From the NCBI GenBank assembly GCA_025766275.1, contig JAFKAC010000008.1, forward strand, positions 1 to 64,000: 64,000 bases of DNA, given 5' to 3'. The position numbers and the translations under genes are program-made. Positions within the stretch are counted from its first letter, which is position 1. Each line of letters starts with the position of its first letter. Under the pieces are notes generated by a model. It had not been told where the DNA came from, made no database searches, and was given only the letters and a program-made list of their open reading frames with translations. The DNA is from Lactarius indigo. Its lineage: Eukaryota > Basidiomycota > Agaricomycetes > Russulales > Russulaceae. Positions 12,801 to 23,266 of this stretch are shown here, piece after piece.

Positions 12801-13449
12801 TCCCTGCGACCTGAGAGCGCGCACCACCGATCAAGAGTTTCTTGAATAAGGACGGGTCTCTGCAAGTCTGACGAGAACGATGGCGGGTGTCCTTCGAGCT
12901 AATAGTCACGGCATCGTCATCTAGTTGGGGAGTAGAAAGCTCTCCTGGGGCGGGGGAGAAGGAGAATTGGCTTTCTTCGGGCGACTCATCCTCTCTGCTG
13001 GCTAACGAAGAGGTATCCGAGAGACTGGGCCCGTCATATTCGACACGGACTTCGACGAACATCGTAATCTTGTGGTGCCTCGAGGAGCTGCGCGACGCGA
13101 ATGCAGAACCGGATGATCTGACAGAACCTTCGTCGCCTGAATGGTAGTATTCGATAGCTTCGTCCAATGACACTTCGTCCTGGATGTAGTTCTGCTCTCC
13201 GTCGTGATCCTTCCATTGTATCGTGAAGTGGTGCGCAGAAAGTGTGAAGTTTTTCTCGATCTAAGGGGTGAGAGTTTTCAGTATGAAAGGAACAACAAGA
13301 GAGGGGAGGACCTTCTCCTTGAGCCTGTCGTAGGAACAGTATCGCGCCGAGGTGAACGACAGTTTTTGGCGACGGTTATTGTAATCGCACTTGACCACCA
13401 AAGGCTTGTCTGGACGTTCTGACACAAAGGAGCCGGGTTCATAACTCAT
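9863..13449 (-). CDS. PB1 and multi-ZZ zinc-finger protein, NBR1-like architecture (tandem copy C)
   Basis: The longest copy, about 1000 residues after splicing. The ATG at 13449 starts MSYEPGSFVSERPDKP. PB1 spans two exons (VVKCDYNNRRQKLSF, then FTIQWKDHDGEQNY and VSLDEAIEYYHSGDEG), with an intron at about 13262-13312. A long Ser/Pro-rich linker follows to about 12300. Zinc modules in order: CDQCGCVLDQMRYICTTCG (about 12170); CSGCQSVLSGNRYKCGIC (about 11500) ending [25 protein letters not shown] (about 11080); CNGCDEV joined to [20 protein letters not shown] (about 10690-10470); and [17 protein letters not shown] (about 10110). The tail LENPAGSPPVLHGNIYYPRH ends with TAG at 9863-9865. A roughly 60-nt intron near 12235-12295 joins the linker to the first zinc module. 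Function is inferred from domains only. Confidence 0.75.
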
Positions 13450-15819
13450 CTCTGCGCAGTCGAACGGTAGAGATCTCGACTGGCTGCAGTGGAACTCCCT
13501 GTGATTGGGACCGCAGCAGCATCCCGTGTTCGATTACGTATAACGTTCGCGCCTAACTCTCCTAAACAGGAACCCTCGAAAACGTAAGCTGATGATGCGC
13601 CGCGATTTTAGGTGCTTCCATCCCGCAACTTTGCCACTTTCTCCATTGTCGGCGTCAGCCCAAAGGCCAGTCATCAGCCTGGACATACCGACCTCGTCCA
13701 CAGAGTGTCTATTTCGCAGGGGACATCAATTCTCACCATGCCTGCCTGTCCGCAGTAATTTTGTTCCGGGTACTAGTGGGCGCTCCCGCGCTGACAGGCA
13801 TATGACCAATTTCCTTCATTTCATTGGCCATTTATACCGTCTACTCATCTGCCTCATGGCAGATAATACTGTACCGCAGGCGTCCGTGTATAGGTATCCC
13901 ACTTTCATAGTCTCATTTTATCTTCCTTTTCAGCCGCGCGTAGTCTGAAGCATCCTGACCCGCCCTTCCGAGTTCTAACAGCTGTTACAATCCGGTTTCG
14001 GAACATTTTCGATTCGCCTTGATTGACTGTTTTTATCTTTTCTTCAGATTGACACGTATGGGGACTGCGGGGCCGCTAGAAACTTTTAAGCTCGTCAGTT
14101 GCGTCCGTCAGTACTCCGAGAGACACCGGCGTCGCATAACGTTTTCAAGACGTTCTAGCACAAGGTGGGCCCATGCCGTCAACTGCGCTTCTCTATTTCC
14201 GTCGCAAAATTGCGCGGGCCCGTCGGCCCTTGTGGTCGTGTCTGGCCGGACTTCGTACTTGAGGCCGGCCCTTACCTTTGTCTTCCCCCCCAACTTTTGC
14301 GGGCGGGCGCGTTGTTCTCCGTATGCGCCATGGGGATTCTGTGCCGTGCCCCGGGGTGGCGTCTAGTCGAACGTAGGTCCGCCAAACCACCTTCCGGAGC
14401 AGTAACATCACGAAACCCGAAAATTTACGCGTGTTCAGCGTCCGTGACGTCAACTGTCATGCAAAACTCCTTTGGGGATGAAATATAGCCTGTGAACAAT
14501 GAAGCCCGCGGGGCCCACCGTGTCTCCGTCGGCTACCTAGCTAGCTGCAGCCCCGCTGCCGCCGCCGGTTCGCATACCCGGGCTCTTTTGCGTTTTCCCG
14601 ACGTCCTTTCTATATGTCGCTTCTACTCCTACCGTTAACTTCTTAGCAACGACCTATTACGATGCCACCCCAACACCGACCATCGCACACTCAATGACGC
14701 ACGGGTGACCGTTTCGATGAATAGAAGCTTTGTTGACGTTGACATACTGTACCATTGTGGCGTTCTCGTATGCAGTACTGTAGACTCGGTTGCACCTATC
14801 CCCGAACCTCACAAAGTTTTGTTGCAGTCTTCTACAGTTTCCGCACTTCTGCTGTATAGGAATTTCGCTTGGGCGGCATCCCCAGGGGAAAACAATGCCG
14901 ACATGACTTCTCACACCTACGACCGCCGTTTGCCGGTGGTGGGTTCATCTTACCGTGGCGTAGTAAGTGTTTCCTCTTCTTTTCCCAGTCTCTATGCGCC
15001 TGGGTTGAGAATGCACATTTCGGCATGCTCCACCCACCAATGGCGGGCAACAGAAATCGCTTGTTGTAACATAATGTGTAGGTTGCCTGCCGCTGGAGGT
15101 CTGATGGCTCCATTGATTCAGTTATTTGCGACTTCTCTTGTACGTTAGTTTAAAGCACCACCATCATAAGCCCCACATAAGAAAAAAAGGCGTGAGGTTC
15201 ACAATCAAAATCTTGTTGAGTCACTCTTTTTGGCCCTCGCCAGCTATGTTAATCCAATCTGCGTTAATTAGCCTACATCAGCATCAGAACGTGAGGGGTA
15301 TGTATATATATATATAATGTGCGGGGGCCGCACAATAGCCGAGTGCCCGGGTACACAAGACTGCGTTCCAGGGGCGAACCGAGCGCGAGCGCGAAACTTC
15401 GACAGTACGCGTCCGAGCGGTGGGTTTCTGTAAGGACAGTCAGTCGTTCATTGGAAGAAAACATGGTTTGATGGCACTGCCTTGGGCGCTGCTGAGCAAC
15501 GTTGCTATCCGACGAATTTCATCCATCGACACTGTTCAGGTCGGAGCGGATACGCCGTCGTGTAGTGGCAACAGGTATATTAAAGCGAATGTGTGTGACA
15601 AAGGAGTACTAACTTAGCATGAGCGGGCGCCGAACGCCACTTTTAAAAAAAATAGCAGGTCTACGAATTGGTCATGGGGTAACTCAACAGCGGTGCCGCA
15701 CCAAACTCAAACTCTATGGAGACCATACGCCTGCCCTGTAGGTACGGCTTATGGCTGGGCGTTGTCAGACCGTTCATATTTGTTATCGCCCGCCGTTGTC
15801 AATGTCATGAAGCGGCGCT
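13450..15819 (+). other. Gene-poor intergenic region
   Basis: About 2.4 kb between the ZZ cluster and the first GH45 gene. Open frames are short and resemble no known protein. A short (TA)n run lies at about 15302-15316. I see no tRNA, repeat or mobile-element signature. It presumably holds the divergent promoters of ZZ copy C (leftward) and GH45-1 (rightward). Confidence 0.5.
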
Positions 15820-15862
15820 GAACCAATAATCGCACACTCACCATAATTGCCCAGGCCAAACA

Positions 15863-15868
15863 TATAAA
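15863..15868 (+). promoter_or_regulatory. TATA box of GH45 copy 1
   Basis: TATAAA lies 81 bp before the ATG, in a block (TATAAAGGTGAGAGCAG) shared with the second GH45 gene. Confidence 0.6.
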
Positions 15869-15943
15869 GGTGAGAGCAGAAGAGGAGGAAGAGGGCAGCA
15901 ACGCACATTGCAGAAACAGTAACCAGACTACCACCACCCTGCC

Positions 15944-16750
15944 ATGAAATCTGCTTTCATCCTCACCGTGATCTCTCTTCTCGCCACCACCGTGCGCGGT
16001 AGTGTGGTCGAGCTCGAGCCCAGAGCTACGGGCGGATACATCCAGAACCCTTCGGGCACTGCGTCCTTCACGTTTTACTCTGGCTGCGGCTCTCCCGGTA
16101 AGCAACGCGAGTCGCTCCACACAAGAGTAGACACGCTGAGTACAGTATCCCCGTAGCGTGTGGTAAATCCGCCACTGGCTTCACGGCCGCGATAAGCCAG
16201 CTCGCCTTCGGTGCCCCGTCAGGTCTTGGTGCTGGAGACGCGTGCGGACGCTGCTTCAGGGTGACTGCTAACAAGGACCCTTTCTCGCCGAGCTTCACGG
16301 GCCCGTTTAACACCATCGTCGTAAAGGCTACCAATCTCTGCCCCGCCGCTGGCAACGAGCAATGGTGCGGCCAGACCACGTCCAACCCCACCAACTCGTT
16401 TGGCATGTCGATGCAGTGCGTCCCCCCTCCCCCCCCCCCTTTGTTGTCTGTCGTCACGGCTGGCGCGCTCAACCAAATTTATGTCGTAGCTTCGATTTGT
16501 GCCAGGACACGGGAACCGACAAGGCGTTCTTCCCGCCGGGTCATGGCGCGTTGACGGGCACGTACCAGGAGGTATCGTGCAGTCAGTGGTCTGGCACGGA
16601 CGGCCCAAGCCTGTGGACCGGCGCGTGCCTCTCTGGTGAAACCGCTGCTAATTGGCCCGCAGTTGGCTGCGGCAATCAAGGTGAGGAAACTCTCACTGCC
16701 TACGCCATGAAAAGTGTTGACTCATGTATACTGTAGGCACCGCGCCTTGA
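15944..16750 (+). CDS. Secreted GH45 subfamily C endoglucanase (Cel45A-like), copy 1
   Basis: Hydrolyses internal beta-1,4 bonds of cellulose or glucan outside the cell. Four exons: 15944-16097, 16157-16415, 16490-16680 and 16737-16750. The protein has a signal peptide (MKSAFILTVISLLATTVRG) and a short propeptide before ATGGYIQNPSGTASF. It then has the single double-psi barrel domain typical of subfamily C: SGCGSPACGKS, GAGDACGRCF, GNEQWCGQTTSNPTNSFGM, HFDLCQDTG and GALTGTYQEVSCSQWSG. There is no cellulose-binding module. By comparison with Phanerochaete Cel45A (from memory), the Asp in HFDLC is the proposed general acid and the Asn in GNEQWCG the amide acting as base; both are present. The last exon codes only for the end of GTAP. 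About 205 residues, normal for the family. Confidence 0.93.
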
Positions 16751-16899
16751 ACAAGCAGAGTGAGAAAACCAAGACGTTATATGGCAAAGAGATTTATGTG
16801 TCTTCCGATTATTAGTAGCTGGAGACGAGATAGACATTCAGTGTAGCATGGTCACAAACTGAGAGAATACGAAATATTACTTTTGGCTTCATTGGATGG

Positions 16900-17245
16900 G
16901 ACGAACCCTCAGAGTTCATCATTTATCGAATCACCTCCGGGCTCATCTTCGGCCACTTGTACGTGGAACGCAGTGAGAAGGCCAGTGTGCAATATTTGCT
17001 CATAATGTTCAACTTGGGTCCCATTGTCGAACAGCAGTTTCAAGTTTCAACAACGCCAGTCCTCACACCAGCCGAGGTCATAGATACGCTCCTCAATCAG
17101 GACCAGGTATATGAGGCGAGAGTTGCGAGACCCAGGACAATTCCACTGTGCGGCAGGAGTGGTATGACTGACAGAAGCGTTCGCAGGAGAAATCTGTCTG
17201 GGAATATGAAATGCGGGTCCGTTGTCTTCCGGGCCGTATTTTCCG
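16900..17245 (-). pseudogene. Dead fragment of a DHHC palmitoyltransferase 3' end
   Basis: Read on the minus strand it gives GSRNSRLIYLVLIEERIYD followed by LGWCEDWRC and a stop. It matches the C-terminal exon of the intact DHHC gene at 20371-21803 (GSRNSHLVYPVLTEERVYDL, then GWRENWRQLL). A small deletion turns the CGTCAATTG stretch into CGTTGTTGA. No DHHC core lies upstream, so this is a hitchhiking piece of the GH45 duplication and not a gene. Confidence 0.7.
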
Positions 17246-19163
17246 GTTTCACTGGATTCAGTGTGAACAAGATGAGTCAGCGTGGTCTTGTGACTCGCAA
17301 GCTAACGCAAACCATGACGCAAACTACGATATATATTGTCCCATTGTACGAATGAGAGGCTGCGTCAGCGAGTAGTCCTGTACTATATATTAACCCCGAA
17401 CTAGACGCAAGGAGGGTCAGAGTTCTCTCTTGCCCTTCCCTATTATCTTTCGTCACATTGTCACGTGGGTGACCGGGTCAATTACAGTCTGCTTGCAGGC
17501 GTTTATGTGAACTGTGCAGTGGGCACACAGCTCGCGGGAGGGGTCGTTAGATGGAGGGGTTCTGGAGTGAGTACTCTGGTACTCCAATTGACACTTGGAT
17601 CAACTCTTGAGGCCTCTACGTCACCCAGCCAAACAAAGTTTCCACGACTATGGTCCTATCTTTCTCTGGTACCGGAAACGTGAACATCGGCCCTCCGTGC
17701 GACACCTTTACGTTTCTTCGTCAATTAGCGCCACCCTAGCGCAGGCGACGTCCATTGCGTCGGTGTCTCGAGCAGGTGCGCCTCATTTGTGCGCCGCTTC
17801 CCGCCGATGCGCATGCTTCGAGTCCGATACACGCACGAATTTCTACGTATTTTCTCCGCTCTTTCTGTGCTGCCTCTACCCATTCGTCGGATGCCTCCAC
17901 TGTCGTATCTCGTCTCAGAATTGCCGATAGAAGATAGGACCCCGGCCGCGGCAGTGAGGTCATAACTGGCCTTTGCTACAGGGTCCCAGATTTTCGCTGT
18001 ATATAAGTAGGTCGGTCCCTTCCATTTGGAGAAGATCCCATGGTGTTGTTAGCATCCTGTTTTATTGGTGTATGCGATTTTGAACGGCCTCACGAAAACG
18101 TTCCATAGGCTATTCGTCGGATTTTGCGACGCACATCGCGCCTTCTGCACCACTCACTATATTGCGTAGGTTTTCGAGCCAGGTGTCAACACAGTTGTTG
18201 ATGTCCTGCCCTTGGATGAAGGGTAGGGCCAGAAAACTCACTAATCTGGTTTTTCCAGAAAAAGAAAAAGAAAGAAAAGAAAGAAAGAAAGAAAATCGAC
18301 ATTTTCGTCCATACCGCGCGGTTAAGCTCAATTCGCGCAGAAATTTTCGATTCTTGTCTCTTGTCTCGCACCCCATCGAATATGCTAGGCGTGTTGCTGC
18401 TTAATTCTTCCTTCTGATGCGGCGGTAGGTCGCATATATGGTAACTCGCATCCTTGTACACCTCCGTCCCATCTGCCTCACTCTCCCCCTTCCTCGTGCC
18501 AATTAGCCCGAACCAGAATTCCTGCGCAAATTAGATATCATCCGAATCGTTGGTTTCAAGGGGAGTGCGCATTGTCGCATTGAACTGTCGCTAGTGTGAA
18601 ATTCAGTTACGCATGCGGGGAGTTAGGGGTTTGTAGATGCCAGATGGGAGCTCGATACTTGTCGTTGCTTCTCGGGACTGACGGTATGGGGGTTTGTGTC
18701 GAGACTCTGCAATCGCGTGTTACTAGCTCGTTCTCCGCCTCCTCCGCGGACTTGTCATACGCACGTGTTCAACTGTTCTGCCGTTCTCTTGGTACCATAG
18801 CTGCATCGTTCCCTCTTCTATTATTTGTATGGGTCGGGCTAAAAAAACCCTTTTTCTCGGACCCTCAGTCAATTATTGTAGGTGCGAAGGGGAGTAGGCT
18901 ATATACCCGCTGAGTCGGAATCACGCGGGGGCCCTTCTCTAGCTTGATTCAATAGTTTTGGTGTAAGGTGCCAGTTCCCGCCTAGTGGATACCAACGCCT
19001 GTTCAAGCTTGCCCAGCCCAGCTCACTGGTTCATTCATGCACGTTCATGAGCTGAATCGCCAAGCTAGCTTGTCACCTCAGGTGGCTCAGCTCACCTGGC
19101 TCAGCCGTTTTGAGCCGAGCCATGACAACACTACTGGCAGTGCTCTCAGGCTGGCAGCGGCCG
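17246..19163 (+). other. Gene-poor intergenic region
   Basis: About 1.9 kb with no convincing coding sequence. It holds a purine tract (18257-18295). At 19020-19125 there is a cluster of short inverted repeats (for example CACCTCAGGTG and GGCTCAGCCGTTTTGAGCC). No mobile-element ends were recognised. Confidence 0.45.
18257..18295. repeat. Purine-rich (GAAA)n low-complexity tract
   Basis: About 39 bp of uninterrupted A/G made of GAAA and GAAAA units. Confidence 0.85.
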
Positions 19164-19259
19164 AACCAATAAAAGTACCAATAATCCGCACCTTCGCTAG
19201 TGTTGCCACGGCTCTGCCACAACTACTCATCGGAATTACTCAGGCTCTCAAGCGTACAG

Positions 19260-19265
19260 TATAAA
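19260..19265 (+). promoter_or_regulatory. TATA box of GH45 copy 2
   Basis: TATAAA lies 71 bp before the ATG and is followed by GGTGAGAGCAG as in copy 1. Confidence 0.6.
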
Positions 19266-19330
19266 GGTGAGAGCAGATGAGGGAGGAAGGGGGACAGCAC
19301 CGGAGGTACTAGTAGCCGCGATAATCCACC

Positions 19331-20148
19331 ATGAAATCTGCTCTCATCCTCACCGCGACCTCTCTTCTCGCTGTTGCCGTGCAAATTAGTGCGGGCGAGC
19401 TTGAGTCCAGAGCGACAGGCGGCTACGTGCAGAACCCCTCGGGCACTGCGTCCTTCACTTATACCTCGAACTGCGGCCATCCAGGTAAGCAAACGCGGCG
19501 TACTAGTCGCCCTCTCACAAAAGTGTGCACACGCTAAAGTACAGTATCCCTACAGCGTGTGGCAGGAACGCCACTGGCTTCACGGCTGGGATAAGCCAGC
19601 TCGCCTTCGGTTCCTCGCCGGGTCTCGGTGCCGGGGACGCGTGCGGACGCTGCTTCAAGGTGACCGGGGACAAGGATCCGTACTCGCAGAGCTTCACGGG
19701 CCCGTTCAACAGCATCGTCCTAAAGGCCACCAATCTATGCCCCGCCTCTGGTAACGAGAAATGGTGCGGCCAGACGACTTCCCAGCCTACCAATTCGTTC
19801 GGCATGTCGGTCCAGTGCGTGATCTCTCTCCCTTTGTTATTTTTCGTCAAACGCTGGTGAGCTCAAACAAAATTCTGTCATAGCTTCGACTTGTGCAAGG
19901 ACACTGGGACTGCTGATGCATTCTTCCCGTCGGGACGTGGCGCGCTGACGGGCACGTACGAGGAGGTTTCATGTGATCAGTGGACCGGCACAGACGGCCA
20001 GAGTTTGTGGGACGGCGCCTGTCTCGACGGCGAAACCGCTGCTAATTGGCCCGCAGTGGCCTGCGGCAATAAAGGTGCGGAGCTCTCCCCTTGTTTATGC
20101 CACGGAAGGCTTTTGTTCATGTGCACTATAGGCACTGCACCCTCCTGA
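19331..20148 (+). CDS. Secreted GH45 subfamily C endoglucanase (Cel45A-like), copy 2
   Basis: Paralogue of the gene at 15944 with the same four-exon structure: 19331-19484, 19556-19814, 19884-20074 and 20132-20148. The signal peptide is MKSALILTATSLLAVAVQIS. The mature part starts near ATGGYVQNPSGTASF and carries NCGHPACGRN, GAGDACGRCF, GNEKWCGQTTSQPTNSFGM, HFDLCKDTG and GALTGTYEEVSCDQWTG, ending GTAPS. The Asp of HFDLC and Asn of GNEKWCG are kept, so it should be active. It is convergent with the DHHC gene, whose stop lies 223 bp away. Substitutions are spread over exons and introns alike, so the duplication is not very recent. Confidence 0.93.
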
Positions 20149-20370
20149 GCAAGTGGAGTGAACATCATATTGAAAAATAAGGAGGTACATCGGTCTTTTA
20201 AGGGAGACAAGCCAGATGACCCCTCCAGTACGGTATAAGAGAATATAATATGTTGCTTCATTGGCTTCACTGGGTGTGGTTCCACAAGCCCTCGGAACTC
20301 AACATGCGTTGAATCACCGCCGGGTTCATCTTGGGCCACTTGTACACACTGTGGGTACTCAGCGAGAGGG

Positions 20371-21803
20371 TCAGTGTGAAAGACTTGGAATAACTCGCCC
20401 ATAATGCTGGATCCCATTATCAAACAGAGGCTGCTTCAACAATTGACGCCAGTTTTCACGCCAGCCAAGGTCGTAGACACGTTCCTCTGTCAGGACGGGG
20501 TATACGAGATGAGAATTTCGAGACCCGGGACTACTCCGCTGTGAGCCAGAAGTGGTATGGATCGCGGAAGCATTTGCAAAAGAAGTCTGGTTACAGGAAT
20601 ATGGGATGCAAACAAAGCGGGCCGTTATCTTCCGGGCCGGGTTTCCCCGCCGCGGCACACGAATACGGATGGTGTCCAGACTTGTCAGGCCTCGAGTTAC
20701 GTCCCTTGCAACAGCAACAGTCATAGACTATGCCCTCGTCAACTCCGATCTGTTACGTCTGAACCGAAACACGCACAACAGAAAATATCCAGAGAAGGGC
20801 CGCGGCACCTACGAGGATTACGATGCGGGCGTGAGGCTGCGCGATAACAGAGCCACTAAGCCACGGTTCGGGGATGCGTCGCGCACGAAGCACGTGGAAC
20901 CCCAGTAGGGTACCGACGATCCAACGTCCCGGGGGGCCTCCGCATAGTATCCAAGAATACGGACGGTCCCACCACACGTCAGTTATCCAAGTGTCGGCGT
21001 GGGACACCGCCAGCGCGGCTACGACGTGGCTCTTCAGGACCGGTAGAATTGGTAGGCTGGCAAGGGGCACGGTGACAGACGTCACAGCAAGTAAAGCCAA
21101 GAAGGCTTTCATGCGACCAGTGGTAACGCAATTTCCCAGCTGGAAAGGGGTCAACGGTCCAGAAGGATTCGACGCCGGAGCTTCGCTCACCCAGGGACAG
21201 TGATGATCAAACCCCAGGCGGCATACGCCGCATGTCGAGCAATGATGTGTTCCGGGCGGTTTCCAGCGCATTTGGCAGTTCTCCCTGGAGCAAAAGTCGA
21301 GACTGCCATCTGAGCGACACTCGAAAGGTTCGGTGATAGTTTCAGGATGTGGGGCAGTGTATGCAGGGACGCTGTGCGTTGTGCGGCCTGAACAAGCGTG
21401 TAGATATACTACCGCAAGGGAAGGAAAGAGCATTCCCACCGTCGTCATGTAAACCCCTACACTCACAGGGCATCGCGTGCCTCAGTGTGTACGATTCAGG
21501 ATTTATTCATTCGAACTAACCTGCAGTGATGTGGCGTCTCTCATGATGTACTAACCAACCAACTGCCGAAAAAAGATGGGATTGCAAAAGGGATGTGTCA
21601 AATTCGGGACGCACCGCCGACTTCTAAAAAAGAGATGTAGTATCCGAAGCTGTTCGAGGTTTCGACATGAAGGGGTGAGAACATAATCAGGTCAGACAGA
21701 GAACGCACCCAATGATGGAGACGACCAAGACTTGGATACCAGATTCGAGGATGCGGGTAGCAGAAATTGGGCGACGATTGGATTCTCTTTGGTGCGGTTG
21801 CAT
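20371..21803 (-). CDS. DHHC-type palmitoyltransferase (Pfa4-like)
   Basis: An integral membrane S-acyltransferase that attaches palmitate to cysteines of target proteins, usually at the ER or Golgi. My model starts at the ATG at 21803 (MQPHQRESNRRPISATRI) with a membrane segment in the first exon. A second exon includes WLVHHERRHITA, and a third hydrophobic segment is MTTVGMLFPSLAVVYLHA. The cysteine-rich core is CQMRWKPPGTHHCSTCGVC, then GFDHHCPW, an intron at about 21144-21193, and GNCVTTGRMKAF. Two further hydrophobic stretches follow (LALLAVTSVTVPLASLPILP and IVILVGAAALLWIFSVV). The C-terminal exon has the family's YDLGWRENWRQLL motif and ends at TGA 20371-20373. The DHHC core is certain; the N-terminal exon joins are provisional. 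Confidence 0.8.
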
Positions 21804-22064
21804 TGGATGTTGCGTCGGGGCCTAGTTAACGTTATAATAGCCCATGGAGATGAGCGCTATCAGCTTGTGCTGCGCATACAAACGGACGCCGCATCACCGG
21901 GGAAGTGATTACGTAGGCTGCACACTCAAAACCTTGCCACTGCAGCGTCCATTCGGAAATCGGGAACTGGAAATCCGCCCTGGAGACCTTCAAAATGACT
22001 CTTCTCTGTCCTTCCCCTCGATCTTGCCATTCACCACCACCATCTCCCCCCTCCTCTCTCCGAT

Positions 22065-22804
22065 ATGCTCTCCATCAATACGCCGACTTGGCAAACAGCC
22101 CTCCTGTCTGCTGCACGGGAACGTAGCGGGCGACAATGGCCATCATTCGATCGCAGGCGCACGGCCAGCGAGGTGCTACCGAGAGTCTACCTTACAGACC
22201 TCTTCACTGCGCGTGACGAGGCCCAGCTTTCCGCCCTCGGAATCACCCATGTTATCTCGGTCATAGAACATGCCCCGACGTTCCCTCAAACGCATCCGCT
22301 TCGGACGTTGCATATCCCCCTCTCGGACAGCTCAGACCAAGACATCCTGGTGCATCTCCCGACCACGACGTCGTTCATCCGCGATGCACTCGCCGAGAGC
22401 CCCGATTCGCGTGTCATGGTCGGTGACCCCCGACTGCGTTTCATGTTTTGTTTTGTCTGACCGGTCTGAACTAGGTTCACTGTCTCATGGGCATCAGTCG
22501 GAGCGCAACTGTCGTATGCGCGTACCTCGTCGCCACGGCGAGAGTGACACCTCACGAAGCGCTCATGGCTGTAAGGGAAAAACGTGGAATCGTGAGCCCC
22601 AACATAGGATTTCTGTCGCAGTTGGACCAGTATGCGAATCAGTTGCTGGGAGGACAAGACAGACCACGCAGGGGTAAGATAGGGAAGAACGTAGCTGAGA
22701 CGATGCGCAAACTTAGAGAGGCGCAAAAGGAACCACATTCGGGAAGCAGCTCCTCGACCTCGACCTCGACCATATCCGACGTTACATCAGCGCCGAGCGG
22801 ATAG
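22065..22804 (+). CDS. Dual-specificity protein phosphatase, tandem copy 1
   Basis: An atypical DSP that removes phosphate from Ser/Thr and Tyr of proteins. Two exons, 22065-22418 and 22475-22804, with a 56-nt phase-0 intron just before the active site. The N-terminal half has VLPRVYLTDLFTARDEAQL and LGITHVISVIEHAPTFP. The P-loop reads VHCLMGISRSATVV, matching the HCxxGxSRS signature with catalytic Cys and Arg present. The helix VTPHEALMAVREKRGIVSPN follows. The C-terminus is a basic then Ser/Thr-rich tail. The start is the first in-frame ATG (22065). About 228 residues. The substrate cannot be told from sequence. Confidence 0.9.
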
Positions 22805-23266
22805 AGTAGGACAGCCACGCGAAGCTCCTCGTACCTTCCCTTGTTTTTTTTTATGATTTCATGGTATACCGGCGATTAATGAATGGCAAAGCAGAGATAT
22901 CCTTCGAATGTATGTTATTTTGGCCATCATTTGTTGTAATACGACCATACGGTGTATACCCAAGTGGTTACAGTGAGCGATGATGACAAATCGGTAACAT
23001 CTTCCATTCGATTCGGTGGCCAGATCATGGGAAGCTCGACCGCCAGATCGGAGTCAGACTCCGGAGTCAATAGTTGCTGTACTATGACTCGAATGACTCG
23101 ACGCGTAGCCTTCCGATACCCGGGGCACACATGGTTCCAGTGACTCACACTTTCTATCTATCGCTTCGATGATGCACAGCCAGGTACGTGTAATGCGAGT
23201 GAGTGAGTATAAAGTTTCGCGTATCTCGTCCAAGGAGACATTTTCGCTATCATCCAAGCATCCTTC

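Larger units (their letters stand above)
15820..17245. repeat. Segmental duplication, copy 1 (GH45 gene plus DHHC fragment)
   Basis: Nucleotide similarity to 19164-20650 covers the promoter (ACCAATAATC, TATAAAGGTGAGAGCAG), the whole GH45 gene with its introns, and 3' sequence that in copy 2 is the end of the DHHC gene. Limits are approximate, by eye. Confidence 0.75.
19164..20650. repeat. Segmental duplication, copy 2 (GH45 gene plus DHHC 3' end)
   Basis: Partner of 15820-17245. This is the copy in which the DHHC gene continues intact beyond the duplicated part, so it probably reflects the ancestral arrangement. Confidence 0.75.

Noticed and set aside
15302..15316. (TA)n run
   Set aside because: Too short to be more than a simple repeat and not placed as a TATA box for any called gene.
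13592..15464. Possible genes among 60-147 codon frames
   Set aside because: No recognisable product, no consistent splice structure, and frames on both strands are equally open.
23054..23257. Minus-strand frame between the two phosphatases
   Set aside because: Has no ATG at its start, no recognisable domain, and a stop without clear splice sites; support is insufficient.
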